Below the pieces are notes generated by a model. It made no database searches and was not told where the DNA came from. It saw only the letters and a program-made list of their open reading frames with translations. This document shows, in pieces, positions 32,930 to 43,938 of a stretch of 64,000 nt of DNA. Every line of letters begins with the position of its first letter. Position 1 is the first letter of the stretch. The position numbers and the translations under genes are program-made. Origin of the DNA: Deinococcus aquaticus (GTDB lineage Bacteria; Deinococcota; Deinococci; Deinococcales; Deinococcaceae); NCBI RefSeq assembly GCF_028622095.1, contig NZ_CP115165.1, positions 1,432,001-1,496,000 on the forward strand, in the 5' to 3' direction.

Positions 32930-32957
32930 GCCTGCCGGGGCAACACCGTCGCGGGCG

Positions 32958-33000
32958 ACCCCTCAGTCGGCTGCGCCGACAGCTCCCCTTGAGGGGAGCC
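32958..33000. repeat. REP-like palindrome
   Basis: ACCCCTCAGTCGGCTGCGCC then GACAGCTCCCCTTGAGGGGAGC: two nested palindromes (GTCGGC/GCCGAC and CTCCCCTTGAGGGGAG), same family as 12097-12196. Between convergent genes. Confidence 0.7.
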
Positions 33001-33014
33001 AGGGACACCCCCGC

Positions 33015-33575
33015 TCACGCCCCGCACCGTCCGAAGCGGCCCAGCGCCGCGCGCCCTTCCGGCGTGCCGCCCGGCACCTCCGCGCCCGCCAGCGAGATGA
33101 ACGACCACCCGCCCCGCGCGCCATGCTCCAGCACCAGATAATGCGTCCCGGCCCCCAGCGTCCGCGCCAGCGTCGGCCCGCGCCACCCCGCCACGCCATG
33201 CCCCGAGTACGCCGCGTACGGCCCGGACACGCCCACCGCGCCCCAGCCGCTCGGTACGAAGTCCGGCTGCCCCGCCCCCACCGGCACGCCCGGCCCGACC
33301 AGCCACAGGCGGGGACGGTACGCCGCGTCACATGCGGAACTGACGAACACCGCCACGTCCAGGCGGAAGCCCGCCCCGGTCGTCAGGGCGTACCAGTCGC
33401 GGCCCCCCGCGCGGCCCTGCACGGTGATGACCTTCGACACGGTCGGCTGCGGCACCCGGAACGCCGAATCCAGCGTGCCGCTGCCCGGATTGAACAGCGG
33501 CTGATGCGCCCCCGCCCCCGCGCAGAGAAGGAAACCCGCGAGGGTCACGGCGCGCCACACCCGGAGGTCGCTCAT
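33015..33575 (-). CDS. Exported protein of unknown function
   Basis: 186 residues with a signal peptide (RAVTLAGFLLCAGAGA, about residues 8-23). The mature part is beta-rich with Gly/Trp (VITVQGRAGGRDWYALTTG, HYLVLEHGARGGWSF), resembling a jelly-roll-like envelope domain, and ends in a Cys that could pair with Cys82. CACACT lies 6 bases before the ATG. Family not recognised. Confidence 0.65.
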   Translation of the reverse strand: MSDLRVWRAVTLAGFLLCAGAGAHQPLFNPGSGTLDSAFRVPQPTVSKVITVQGRAGGRDWYALTTGAGFRLDVAVFVSSACDAAYRPRLWLVGPGVPVGAGQPDFVPSGWGAVGVSGPYAAYSGHGVAGWRGPTLARTLGAGTHYLVLEHGARGGWSFISLAGAEVPGGTPEGRAALGRFGRCGA

Positions 33576-33640
33576 ACCCGCAGTGTGAACGCAGGGAGAG
33601 TCGCGTTCCGTAGGCGAAGGCGCAACCAGCAGGGGAAGAC

Positions 33641-33841
33641 CTACTCGCCCGGCGTGATCACGGCCTGCACGCGCCCGACCTGCCCGCCCGTCAGGCGCAC
33701 CTTGATCCCGTGCGGATGCGACGGCGAACGCGTGAGCAGTGCCGCCACCACGCCCCGCGTCAGCCGTCCGGTCGGCTGATCCTGCTTCTGAACGATGTCC
33801 ACGGTCACGCCGGGCTGAATCTGCGAACGGAGGGGAGGCAT
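33641..33841 (-). CDS. YwbE family protein
   Basis: 66 residues. VDIVQKQDQPTGRLTRGVVA and SPSHPHGIKVRLTGGQVGRV match the small conserved YwbE family almost throughout. Function unknown; an RNA- or nucleotide-binding role has been guessed from the small beta-barrel pattern. The ATG at 33841 is supported by TACCCT 6 bases upstream (leaderless) and by the family N-terminus. Confidence 0.9.
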   Translation of the reverse strand: MPPLRSQIQPGVTVDIVQKQDQPTGRLTRGVVAALLTRSPSHPHGIKVRLTGGQVGRVQAVITPGE

Positions 33842-33855
33842 GGAATCAGGGTACG

Positions 33856-33878
33856 GGACTCCGCTACGTAGCGTGTCC
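33856..33878. promoter_or_regulatory. Palindrome GGAC-tcc-GCTACGTAGC-gt-GTCC
   Basis: A 10-base perfect palindrome GCTACGTAGC flanked by GGAC/GTCC, upstream of ywbE near its -35 position and at the left edge of the AT-rich island. It could be an operator or an insertion scar. Confidence 0.35.
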
Positions 33879-34074
33879 TTTGTGTAAGGGCACAAGCTGC
33901 ATTCAGGTACACCCTTCGCGCATGTGGGACAGAGAGGAAGATGACGGTGTGTTTGCAGATCGCAAAAATATTTATAATTCACCAGATCTTGCATTTAAAT
34001 TGAATAAGATAGATATAATTATGCTCAAGTAAAATAGTTTTTAAGGATGCTCATGCAAAATAATTGGTTAATGA

Positions 34075-35127
34075 CTACTCAAAATCGGGTAGGTATCTAT
34101 CGTATTTTTGGTAAATGTGTACAATGCTGCCAATCAGAAACTCTGTCAGCTTTTGCCATGTTTCCACTGTATAAGATTGAGTGTCGAATTTATGATCATG
34201 AACTAAGTCATTTCGTATACTATATATGAGCGGGGCTGGATTAAATATTTTTAAATTAGATGCACCTTGTCCCTTTACAGATTTGAGCAAATAAAGCAGT
34301 CGGGGTGGTAGATCTTCAAATAGTGACGCCAGAGAATCTCTTTCTCTTGGTCTCCAGCTGATTATTTTATCAATTCCGGCATCAAATGTCTTGAAATCAC
34401 AAGATATCAGCTTGTTGTTACTCAATTTTATGTAGTCCGGTAGGTAATACAGAGACTCTATTATTCTATAAAGATAAAGAAATGCGTTGTCCCACCTATC
34501 TGTCAGTATGGCTGAAATTATTGGATTCATGGGAATCTTTTTACTACATACTAGGTTTGTTAAGCCTACCGAAGCTAAAAGGAAATCTTCTGAGTGATTT
34601 ATTCTGAGTGCGCTTCTGTTATGGGCTATATAATCAAATACATAGTCTATATCACTACTATATTCGTCCGATATTTCAAAAATTCCCATTGGAATAAAAT
34701 ATTTTAGCAATACTTCTATATCATGCCCTTGATATTGACTGTAGGATTCCTTTGATATTCCTCCTATGTCATTCTCCAGTTGTTGGGTATCTATATCGAA
34801 CGACAAATGCGGCCTAGTTAAATAAATTGCCGCTACAGTGAGGGGATCAGTATCTTTCGGTATATACAAAGAATCACTAGAGGTCTTATGATTAAAATCG
34901 GTTAAAAAAATGAAATACCTATCATTATAAGTTAGTTTATAAAACCTTTTGGTCTCGGAATATGAATATAAGAGATCAAGAACTCTTAATCCTGATATTA
35001 GATTATTAGCTGATCTTTCGCTGGATATCCATCTTGTGCCAGGCGATATCGAAAATCCTATAGATTCTAATTCTTTGCTTAGTCTAGCAAAAATTTCTGA
35101 ATTTATATCTTTAACACTTTTGGACAC
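34075..35127 (-). CDS. Putative HEPN-domain protein (candidate ribonuclease/toxin), second gene of AT-rich operon
   Basis: 350 residues, not recognised as a named family. The C-terminal third has features of HEPN domains: a helix RWDNAFLYLYRIIESLYYLP (211-230) and the R-x4-H motif RNDLVH (305-310) preceded by LIYSI, followed by a long amphipathic helix. HEPN domains with this motif are metal-independent RNases in toxins, Abi and other defence systems. The N-terminal 200 residues are unassigned alpha/beta sequence. GTG start overlaps the upstream TAG by one base (TAGTG), so it is translationally coupled. No RBS of its own is obvious. Confidence 0.65.
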   Translation of the reverse strand: MSKSVKDINSEIFARLSKELESIGFSISPGTRWISSERSANNLISGLRVLDLLYSYSETKRFYKLTYNDRYFIFLTDFNHKTSSDSLYIPKDTDPLTVAAIYLTRPHLSFDIDTQQLENDIGGISKESYSQYQGHDIEVLLKYFIPMGIFEISDEYSSDIDYVFDYIAHNRSALRINHSEDFLLASVGLTNLVCSKKIPMNPIISAILTDRWDNAFLYLYRIIESLYYLPDYIKLSNNKLISCDFKTFDAGIDKIISWRPRERDSLASLFEDLPPRLLYLLKSVKGQGASNLKIFNPAPLIYSIRNDLVHDHKFDTQSYTVETWQKLTEFLIGSIVHIYQKYDRYLPDFE

Positions 35128-36332
35128 TAATAAGCCCTCCAGCAGGGCGTCATATCAGATAATTCTCCATCTGAATCGAAAAGCGCTGTGAAAGCTTTAG
35201 TGAAAAAAGTCCTTTCAAAATCCCCAACTTTTCCCGTTTTCTTCTCCAGTAATTGACTCAAACGTTCCAAATCAAGAAAATCTCGCTTGCCTTCGCTGCT
35301 CATGGAGCAGAATTTGTTAACCAATCGATCGACAATGGTGGTCAATTGTTTTATGCGCTGATTTTGTTCTTCGATGTCTCTATCTGCCCCCGGACGGCCG
35401 ATGCAAAATATAGCCGCCGCGTTAACAAATCCAACGCACGCAGTTTGACTCTTGAATAAGTCCTTGCCTTTAGAAAAGCGTTTATTATCTGTGTCTGGGT
35501 CGGTTAAAGTACTAAAGGCCTTGTCTATTTTTACCAATGAAGACAAGACGACATGGAATTTACTAGATAAATTAAAATCGCCAGTGGCATTAATAAAATC
35601 TAGTTTAACGAATTCATCAGTGAGTTTTTCTTTAGAATCCACGTCTTCTTTGCGCGACCCAAACACGAGGAATAATTCTATGAGGTCATCGCTTTGATAC
35701 TGACCACCAGTGGATCTTCGCCTTCCATCGTCAGAAGAAAATATCTCGATGCCCTCAACGGTGCTGGCAATTTCATTTATTACTGGGTTGTAGATTACTT
35801 CGAATTGACGTCTAAGGTTCCATGGTATCTGTCCGGTATTGAGAATCAGCATACGATAAAGTAGGCTATTGACGCTCTTGGCAAACCATATTTCAATTCT
35901 TACAAATTTATCCTTGACGGACGTATCTATTGTGGCGGCTTCCTTCAATGCCGTTGTTCTTTGCATTCCATCAATGATGGAAAGATTGATATCCGAAGAT
36001 GCTGTAAGTAGTTTGGCTGCAACTTCTATGCTTGCATCATCGCTATTTTTGTCAAAATCAATATCTTTATAAAGCATCCCAATTACTATGGGGGGTAGTA
36101 CCGCGCCGCTAATTATGTCCTCAACCATTCTACTTCTAATTTGAAGGGCGGTTTTTGTTTTTAAAGCATCTCTCTGTAATAATATTCCGCCTCTGTGTTT
36201 ATAGGCGTGTTCTATGACATCTAGATAATCTCCGATTCTGAGTACAATTGCTATACTATAGCAGTCTGTCCTATTATCATGGAGAATAATTCGGTTTTCA
36301 GGATTGATCCCGCCGTCTCTGTTTTTTTCCAT
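35127..36332 (-). CDS. DGQHR/ParB-like (DndB- or DUF262-like) protein, first gene of AT-rich operon
   Basis: 401 residues. VEDIISGAVLPPIVIGML (70-87) and LSIIDGMQRTTALKEA (118-133) resemble the ParB/Srx-type core of DGQHR (DndB) and DUF262 (GmrS) proteins, where DGQxR is the signature; here Gln is replaced by Met (DGMQR). ILNTGQIPWNLRRQFEVI (163-180) fits the following conserved Asn region. The C-terminal half is helical and charged. Strong AGGAGG 5-6 bases before the ATG. Coupled by TAGTG to the HEPN-like gene, so the two products probably act together. Confidence 0.7.
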   Translation of the reverse strand: MEKNRDGGINPENRIILHDNRTDCYSIAIVLRIGDYLDVIEHAYKHRGGILLQRDALKTKTALQIRSRMVEDIISGAVLPPIVIGMLYKDIDFDKNSDDASIEVAAKLLTASSDINLSIIDGMQRTTALKEAATIDTSVKDKFVRIEIWFAKSVNSLLYRMLILNTGQIPWNLRRQFEVIYNPVINEIASTVEGIEIFSSDDGRRRSTGGQYQSDDLIELFLVFGSRKEDVDSKEKLTDEFVKLDFINATGDFNLSSKFHVVLSSLVKIDKAFSTLTDPDTDNKRFSKGKDLFKSQTACVGFVNAAAIFCIGRPGADRDIEEQNQRIKQLTTIVDRLVNKFCSMSSEGKRDFLDLERLSQLLEKKTGKVGDFERTFFTKAFTALFDSDGELSDMTPCWRAY

Positions 36333-36365
36333 AAATCCTCCTGCTTGCTTAAAGCAAATGAAACG

Positions 36366-36386
36366 ATACTATGAATCACATAGTAT
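36366..36386. promoter_or_regulatory. Perfect inverted repeat upstream of island operon
   Basis: ATACTATG-AATCA-CATAGTAT, eight-base perfect arms, 34 bases before the first start codon and downstream of AT-rich promoter-like sequence. A good operator candidate. Confidence 0.5.
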
Positions 36387-36442
36387 TTCTGGGATAAATC
36401 TATGCTATAAATTAAGATTAGGCGTAATTGTAGTTGAATATG

Positions 36443-36462
36443 TAAAGATTGATAAATCTTTA
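36443..36462. promoter_or_regulatory. Second inverted repeat upstream of island operon
   Basis: TAAAGATT-GATA-AATCTTTA, eight-base perfect arms, about 110 bases before the operon start. The remaining 36463-36636 is AT-rich and holds no gene; it reaches the purF stop codon without a GC-rich spacer. Confidence 0.4.
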
Positions 36463-36636
36463 TATTAACTCTGTAGGTCATAATACAATGATATTTGCTC
36501 TTTAGGATTGCTCGGATGCGATGGATGAGCTGAAAAAAGTCGATTCTCTATGAGATATTTGCAAAAATCTTAATCTGGCGATCTGTGTTGAAAATTTCAC
36601 AATTGGATTATTATCTATGGTTCGCCGATTTTGAAT

Positions 36637-38055
<1,419 letters not shown>

Positions 38056-38109
38056 GCGGGACTCCAGAGTGGCTGGTAGGGGCGGTGCGGGAACGCCGGT
38101 CTGGACGCC

Positions 38110-38150
38110 CCCTCACCCCCGACCCCTCTCCCACGGGGGGAGAAGGGAGA
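38110..38150. repeat. REP-like palindrome left of DUF559 gene
   Basis: CCCTCACCCCCGACCCCTCT then CCCACGGGGGGAGAAGGGAG; arms CCCCTCTCCC/GGGGGGAGAAGGG. Same family as the two copies at 38519-38612. Confidence 0.7.
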
Positions 38151-38176
38151 ATGGTGGGGAGGTTAGGATTCGTGGC

Positions 38177-38518
38177 GTGGGGGCGAGGATCACCGAGAAA
38201 GCGCGGCGGCTTCGGCGCGATCAGACGGACGCGGAGGCGAAGCTGTGGCGCGTGCTGCGGAGCCGTGGGCTGGGCGTGAAGTTCAGGCGTCAGTACCCGG
38301 TCGGGCCGTACATCACGGACTTCGCGTGCATCGAGCGTGGACTGGTGGTGGAACTGGACGGTAGCGGGCACGCCACCCCGGAGGGCCGCGCCCACGACGC
38401 CGAACGCACCCGGTACCTGAACGCCGCCGGATTCCGGGTGTTGCGTTTCTGGAATAACGAGGTGCTGACCAACCTGGATGGCGTCGTGCAGGTCATTCAG
38501 GCGGCACTGGTGGAGTGA
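38177..38518 (+). CDS. DUF559 (Vsr/REase-like) endonuclease-domain protein
   Basis: 113 residues from a GTG at 38177. ARRLRRDQTDAEAKLWRVLR, GVKFRRQYPVGPYITDFACI and LVVELDGSGHATPEGRAHDA match DUF559, whose catalytic core (DF...ExDG.H) resembles very-short-patch repair and other PD-(D/E)xK nucleases. The C-terminus GFRVLRFWNNEVLTNLDGVV is also typical. It sits on the opposite strand inside the purine operon and is flanked on both sides by palindromes of one family. The stop codon runs into the right-hand palindrome. No partner gene. Confidence 0.85.
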   Translation: MGARITEKARRLRRDQTDAEAKLWRVLRSRGLGVKFRRQYPVGPYITDFACIERGLVVELDGSGHATPEGRAHDAERTRYLNAAGFRVLRFWNNEVLTNLDGVVQVIQAALVE

Positions 38519-38612
38519 CCCCTCACCCCGGCCCTCTCCCCACGGGAGAGGGAGAACGGCAGGGCGTCCCAGACTCCCCTCTCCCCAGGGGAGAGGGGCT
38601 GGGGGTGAGGGG
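38519..38612. repeat. Two REP-like palindromes in opposite orientation right of DUF559 gene
   Basis: CCCCTCACCCCGGCCCTCTC (ending GGGAGAGGGAGAA) and then ACTCCCCTCTCCCCAGGGGA (ending GGGGTGAGGGG). Together they can form a large cruciform just after purL and the DUF559 gene; they may terminate both. Confidence 0.75.
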
Positions 38613-38619
38613 TGTCCTT

Positions 38620-40847
<2,228 letters not shown>

Positions 40848-40851
<4 letters not shown>

Positions 40852-41339
40852 TGAAGCTCCTTGAGAACCAGGGCGATCTGCCCACGGTGATAGGCGGTAT
40901 GGCGAAGGTGGTAAGTGACGCTGCCGGTCACGTGCCGCCGTTTGTGAAACATCGTGAATGTCGCGTCCAGGCCAAAACGCTCGGCGGGCGCGTCTGTCAG
41001 GTCACGCCGCGCCGCCCCGAACACGTCCTGCACGGCGGCGCGGATCAGCGCGGGCGGGTCGGTCTCGTGGGCCAGCGTCGGCCCGTATGCAGCCCGCGCC
41101 CAGTCGGCGTCCTCGGAACCCAGGTACCCGAAGGTGTGCGCCGGGTCGGGGCCGGTCAGGCCGGGCTGAATGGTGGCCCGCGTCCAGTCCATGACATGCA
41201 GCGCGTGCCACGCGACACTGTGCCCCACGCGCGGCACGCGCCCGAAGATCGCGTCCGGGCAGGCGTGCAGCGCCGCCTCGAACGCCGTGAACTCGGCGTC
41301 CAGCAGCTGCGTGATCAGGGACTGGCGGGGATCGGTCAT
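40848..41339 (-). CDS. DinB family protein (second of pair in purine operon)
   Basis: 163 residues. DinB metal ligands: VGHSVAWHALHVMDWTRA (His) and HLRHTAYHRGQIALVLKE (HxxxH/YHRGQ). Overlaps purL by ATGA and follows the other DinB gene by one base. Related to its neighbour (both HSxAWHALHVxxW and YHRGQ), so the pair probably arose by duplication. Family role: thiol-dependent transferases or metal hydrolases; substrate here unknown. Confidence 0.88.
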
Positions 41340-41340
41340 G

Positions 41341-41823
41341 TCAGGACTTGAGCAGCAGGTTCAGCTGGCCTCGGTGGTAGCCGATGTGGCGCAGCTGCAT
41401 GCCCATGGCGGCGCGGCGGGGACGGGTGCCGCCGGGCGTGGCGGCGCTGAAGACCTCGCCGTCCAGGGCGGAGTCGTCGGCCTGTTCCAGCCACGCGATC
41501 ACCTGCGCGCCGGTGTCGTCCAGCGCGGCCATGATCTGCTCGCAGGGGTCAGTCTCGGTGAAGGGGGCGGGCTGGGTGCCCAGCGCCTGCACGCGGGCGT
41601 TGTCCTCCCAGCCGAGGTGGTGGTAGTTGGGCGTGCGGTCGTCGAGGATCATCAGGCGCATCCACTCCGCAACGTGCAGCGCGTGCCACGCGGGACTGTG
41701 GCCCAGGCGGGACGTGTGGAACGCGTCACCCTGCGCGCTGTCCAGCGCGGCGCGGAACATCTCCAGTTCGCTGCGGAACTGCTCGGCCAGGAACGCCGTC
41801 ACCGCGCCCACCGGGGTGCTCAC
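41341..41823 (-). CDS. DinB family protein (first of pair in purine operon)
   Basis: 160 residues, GTG start overlapping the purQ stop (GTGA). Motifs [18 protein letters not shown] and [18 protein letters not shown] carry the three-His DinB site. Longer in-frame readings through purQ are artefacts of overlap. Together with the next gene it is placed between purQ and purL with no room for a separate promoter. Confidence 0.88.
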   Translation of the reverse strand: MSTPVGAVTAFLAEQFRSELEMFRAALDSAQGDAFHTSRLGHSPAWHALHVAEWMRLMILDDRTPNYHHLGWEDNARVQALGTQPAPFTETDPCEQIMAALDDTGAQVIAWLEQADDSALDGEVFSAATPGGTRPRRAAMGMQLRHIGYHRGQLNLLLKS

Positions 41824-42491
41824 CGGGACACCAGCGCGCCCTTCAGGCTGTCGAACAGGCCGCGTCCGTCCTCGCTGCCCAGCAGGGCTTCGACGGCCCG
41901 TTCGGGGTGCGGCATCATGCCGAGCACGTTGCCGCGTTCGTTCACGATCCCGGCGATGTCGTTCAGGCTGCCGTTGGGGTTGTCGGCGTAGCGGAACACG
42001 ACCTGCCCGTTGCCTTCCAGCCGGGCAATGGTTTCGGGGTCGGCGTAGTAGTTGCCTTCGCCGTGCGCGATGGGCACCTTGATGACCTGCCCTTTCGCGT
42101 ACGCGCCGGTAAATGCGGTGTTGTTGTTCTCGACGCGCAGGTGCACGGGGCGGCACATGAAGTGCAGGTCGCGGTTGCGGCTCAGGGCGCCGGGCAGCAG
42201 GCCGGACTCGGTCAGGACCTGAAAGCCGTTGCAGACGCCCAGCACGAACCCGCCGCGTTCGGCGTGCGCCTTGACGGCCTGCATGATCGGGCTGCGCGCG
42301 GCAATCGCGCCGCTGCGCAGGTGATCGCCGTAACTGAACCCGCCGGGCAGGAACACCAGTTCGGTGCCGTCCGGCAGTCCGGCCTCGGTGTGCCACACGA
42401 ACTGCGCGCCGTCGTCGAGCAGCAGTTGCGCGGCGTGCAGGGCGTCGCCGTCGCAGTTGCTGCCGGGGAACTGGATGACGGCCGTCTTCAC
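41820..42491 (-). CDS. purQ: Phosphoribosylformylglycinamidine synthase, glutaminase subunit (PurQ)
   Basis: 223 residues. Class I glutaminase triad: [12 protein letters not shown] (Cys), and PHPERAVE (His, Glu). Begins [20 protein letters not shown], the family start. Supplies ammonia to PurL. Overlaps purS and dinB by four bases each. Confidence 0.96.
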   Translation of the reverse strand: MKTAVIQFPGSNCDGDALHAAQLLLDDGAQFVWHTEAGLPDGTELVFLPGGFSYGDHLRSGAIAARSPIMQAVKAHAERGGFVLGVCNGFQVLTESGLLPGALSRNRDLHFMCRPVHLRVENNNTAFTGAYAKGQVIKVPIAHGEGNYYADPETIARLEGNGQVVFRYADNPNGSLNDIAGIVNERGNVLGMMPHPERAVEALLGSEDGRGLFDSLKGALVSR

Positions 42492-42763
42492 GCGCCGACC
42501 AGCTCCTCGCCCTGTTGTTCACTGAGTTCCCAGCGGGCGTCTTCCATCACGGGGTTGCTCAGCACGTTCTCGGTGATGTCCTTCAGCTGCGCTTCGACCT
42601 CGGCGCGGCTGCCGCTCAGGGTCAGTTCGATGTACTTGCCGACGCGCACGCCGCTGACGTTCCCGTGATCCAGGTGCGACAGGGCGCGTTCCACGGTGCG
42701 GCCCTGCGGGTCGAGAATGCTGGGCTTCAGGGTCACGAACACTTTCGCTTTAAAGGTCGACAT
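42488..42763 (-). CDS. purS: Phosphoribosylformylglycinamidine synthase subunit PurS
   Basis: 91 residues. [20 protein letters not shown] is the PurS signature, then [11 protein letters not shown] and [15 protein letters not shown]. Needed to join PurQ with PurL. The ATG at 42763 has CCCCC upstream, with GGAGT a few bases further. Overlaps purQ by ATGA. Confidence 0.96.
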   Translation of the reverse strand: MSTFKAKVFVTLKPSILDPQGRTVERALSHLDHGNVSGVRVGKYIELTLSGSRAEVEAQLKDITENVLSNPVMEDARWELSEQQGEELVGA

Positions 42764-42782
42764 GGGGGGACTCCTTCGGAGG

Positions 42783-42812
42783 GCAGATGGCAAGAGGCTG
42801 ATGGCAGATGGT
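42783..42812. repeat. GCAGATGGCA-type intergenic repeat fragment
   Basis: GCAGATGGCAAGAGGCTGAT then GGCAGATGG, same word as the palindromes at 51956 and 55291; lies between purC and purS in the operon. Confidence 0.5.
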
Positions 42813-42857
42813 CAGGAGTGCTGGCGCAGGTGGGTCGTGGCGGTCGGCCATCGACCT

Positions 42858-43586
42858 TCAGCCATTCGCGCCCGGTGCGGTCACGCGCCGGAGCATCTCG
42901 GCGTAGGCGTCTTCCACGCCGCCGAGGTCGCGGCGGAAGCGGTCCTTGTCCATCTTCTCGTTGGTGGTGGCGTCCCAGAAGCGGCAGGTGTCGGGGCTGA
43001 TCTCGTCGGCCAGGACGACCGTACCGTCCGCGAGCGTGCCGAACTCCAGCTTGAAGTCGATGAGTTTCACGCCACGCGCCGCGAAGTACGGCACCAGGAA
43101 CGCCTGCACGTTCAGCGCCAGTTCACGGATGCGCTTCAGTTGCTCCGGGGTGGCCCAGCCGAGCGCGACGGCGGTGTCGGTGTTGATCAGCGGGTCGCCC
43201 AGCGCGTCGCTCTTGTAGCAGTACTCCACGACCGGGCGGGACAGTTCGGTCCCTTCCTCGACGCCCAGGCGTTTGCTGAACGACCCGGCGGCCACGTTAC
43301 GCACGATAACCTCGACCGGGATGATCGTCACGGCCCGCACGCGCTGCTCGGTGGTGGAGAGCAGTTCTAGGAAGTGCGTGGGCACCCCGGCCGCCTCCAG
43401 TTGCGGGAACAGGTGCGCGGTGATCGCGTTGTTGATGGCACCCTTGCCCCCGATCTGCGCTTTCTTCACGCCGTTGAAGGCGGTCGCGTCGTCCTTGTAC
43501 TCCACGATGTACTCGGCGGGGTTCGCGGTGGCGTACACGCGTTTGGCCTTACCCTCGTACTTCAGTTCGCCTCGGCTTGCGGTCAT
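42858..43586 (-). CDS. purC: Phosphoribosylaminoimidazole-succinocarboxamide synthase (SAICAR synthetase)
   Basis: 242 residues. [20 protein letters not shown] and [18 protein letters not shown] and DFKLEFG / [14 protein letters not shown] are the family motifs. GGAGG lies 5 bases before the ATG. First enzyme gene of the purine operon; its start overlaps the stop of a 37-codon ORF (ATGA). Confidence 0.96.
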   Translation of the reverse strand: MTASRGELKYEGKAKRVYATANPAEYIVEYKDDATAFNGVKKAQIGGKGAINNAITAHLFPQLEAAGVPTHFLELLSTTEQRVRAVTIIPVEVIVRNVAAGSFSKRLGVEEGTELSRPVVEYCYKSDALGDPLINTDTAVALGWATPEQLKRIRELALNVQAFLVPYFAARGVKLIDFKLEFGTLADGTVVLADEISPDTCRFWDATTNEKMDKDRFRRDLGGVEDAYAEMLRRVTAPGANG

Positions 43587-43696
43587 GCGCCCTCCAGGGG
43601 GGTGGGGGCGGCCTGGGCGGGCGTGTCCCCGGAATGTAGGAAAAGCGTCCCCCGAAGCTGGCCGGGGCGACGCTGGAATGTCGCGGTACTGAACAT
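43583..43696 (-). CDS. Possible 37-residue leader ORF coupled to purC
   Basis: Begins ATG 6 bases after a strong TGGAGG and reads [20 protein letters not shown], then a Pro/Ala-rich tail, ending in a TGA that overlaps the purC ATG. Upstream lies GTGAA...TTCAC pairing around two mutually exclusive hairpins (GGGC/GCCC and CCGTC/GACGG share two C). It does not resemble a known riboswitch class to me. It could be a regulatory leader peptide or chance. Confidence 0.4.
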   Translation of the reverse strand: MFSTATFQRRPGQLRGTLFLHSGDTPAQAAPTPLEGA

Positions 43697-43847
43697 GTGA
43701 AGCCTCCATCGCCGTCTCTCGGACGGGCTTACCGCCCTTGTTTCACGGCGCGCGGCCGGGGCGGGGCGTCTCACAGGACGCGGGTGGAAGAAAAGGGAAG
43801 TGCAACCCACCCTCCACGCGGGAGGGCTGATCACCGGCTGACAGCGT

Positions 43848-43880
43848 AACACCCCCGCGTGCCGGAACGCCGGGGGTGTT
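43848..43880. terminator. Terminator hairpin after cbiX-type gene
   Basis: AACACCCCCG and CGGGGGTGTT, 10-base perfect arms, 13-base loop; about 60 bases past the chelatase stop on the minus strand. The rest of 43697-43938 is the purC leader with no further gene. Confidence 0.65.
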
Positions 43881-43938
43881 CAGAGGACTCGGACGAACGC
43901 GGCCCACAACGGGGCAGGCCGGTCAGCGGCTGTTCAGG

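Larger units (their letters stand above)
33940..36636. other. AT-rich, probably horizontally acquired island
   Basis: Base composition changes abruptly from the strongly GC-rich background to AT-rich near 33940 and back at the purF stop codon (36637). Codon use in the two genes (many ATA, AGA, TTA, AAA) is unlike all neighbours. No integrase, tRNA or IS is present at either edge. The 130 bases 33940-34074 hold no convincing gene: only a 36-codon fragment with Asn/Ile/Lys-rich codons ending at 34032. Confidence 0.85.

Noticed and set aside
33922..34032. 36-codon plus-strand ORF at the left edge of the AT-rich island (starts MWDREEDDGVFADRKN)
   Set aside because: No ribosome site, straddles the composition boundary, and no recognisable family. 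Possibly a gene remnant but not supportable as a gene.
38110..38612. CRISPR or IS element around the DUF559 gene
   Set aside because: Only three related palindromes with no spacers, and no transposase or terminal inverted repeats with target duplication.
43640..43720. T-box-like AGTACCGCG and AGAGA strings in the purC leader
   Set aside because: The required TGGNACCGCG is not present (TCAGTACCGCG), and no stem I or terminator layout fits. Purine, PRPP and ZTP riboswitch consensus elements were also not found.
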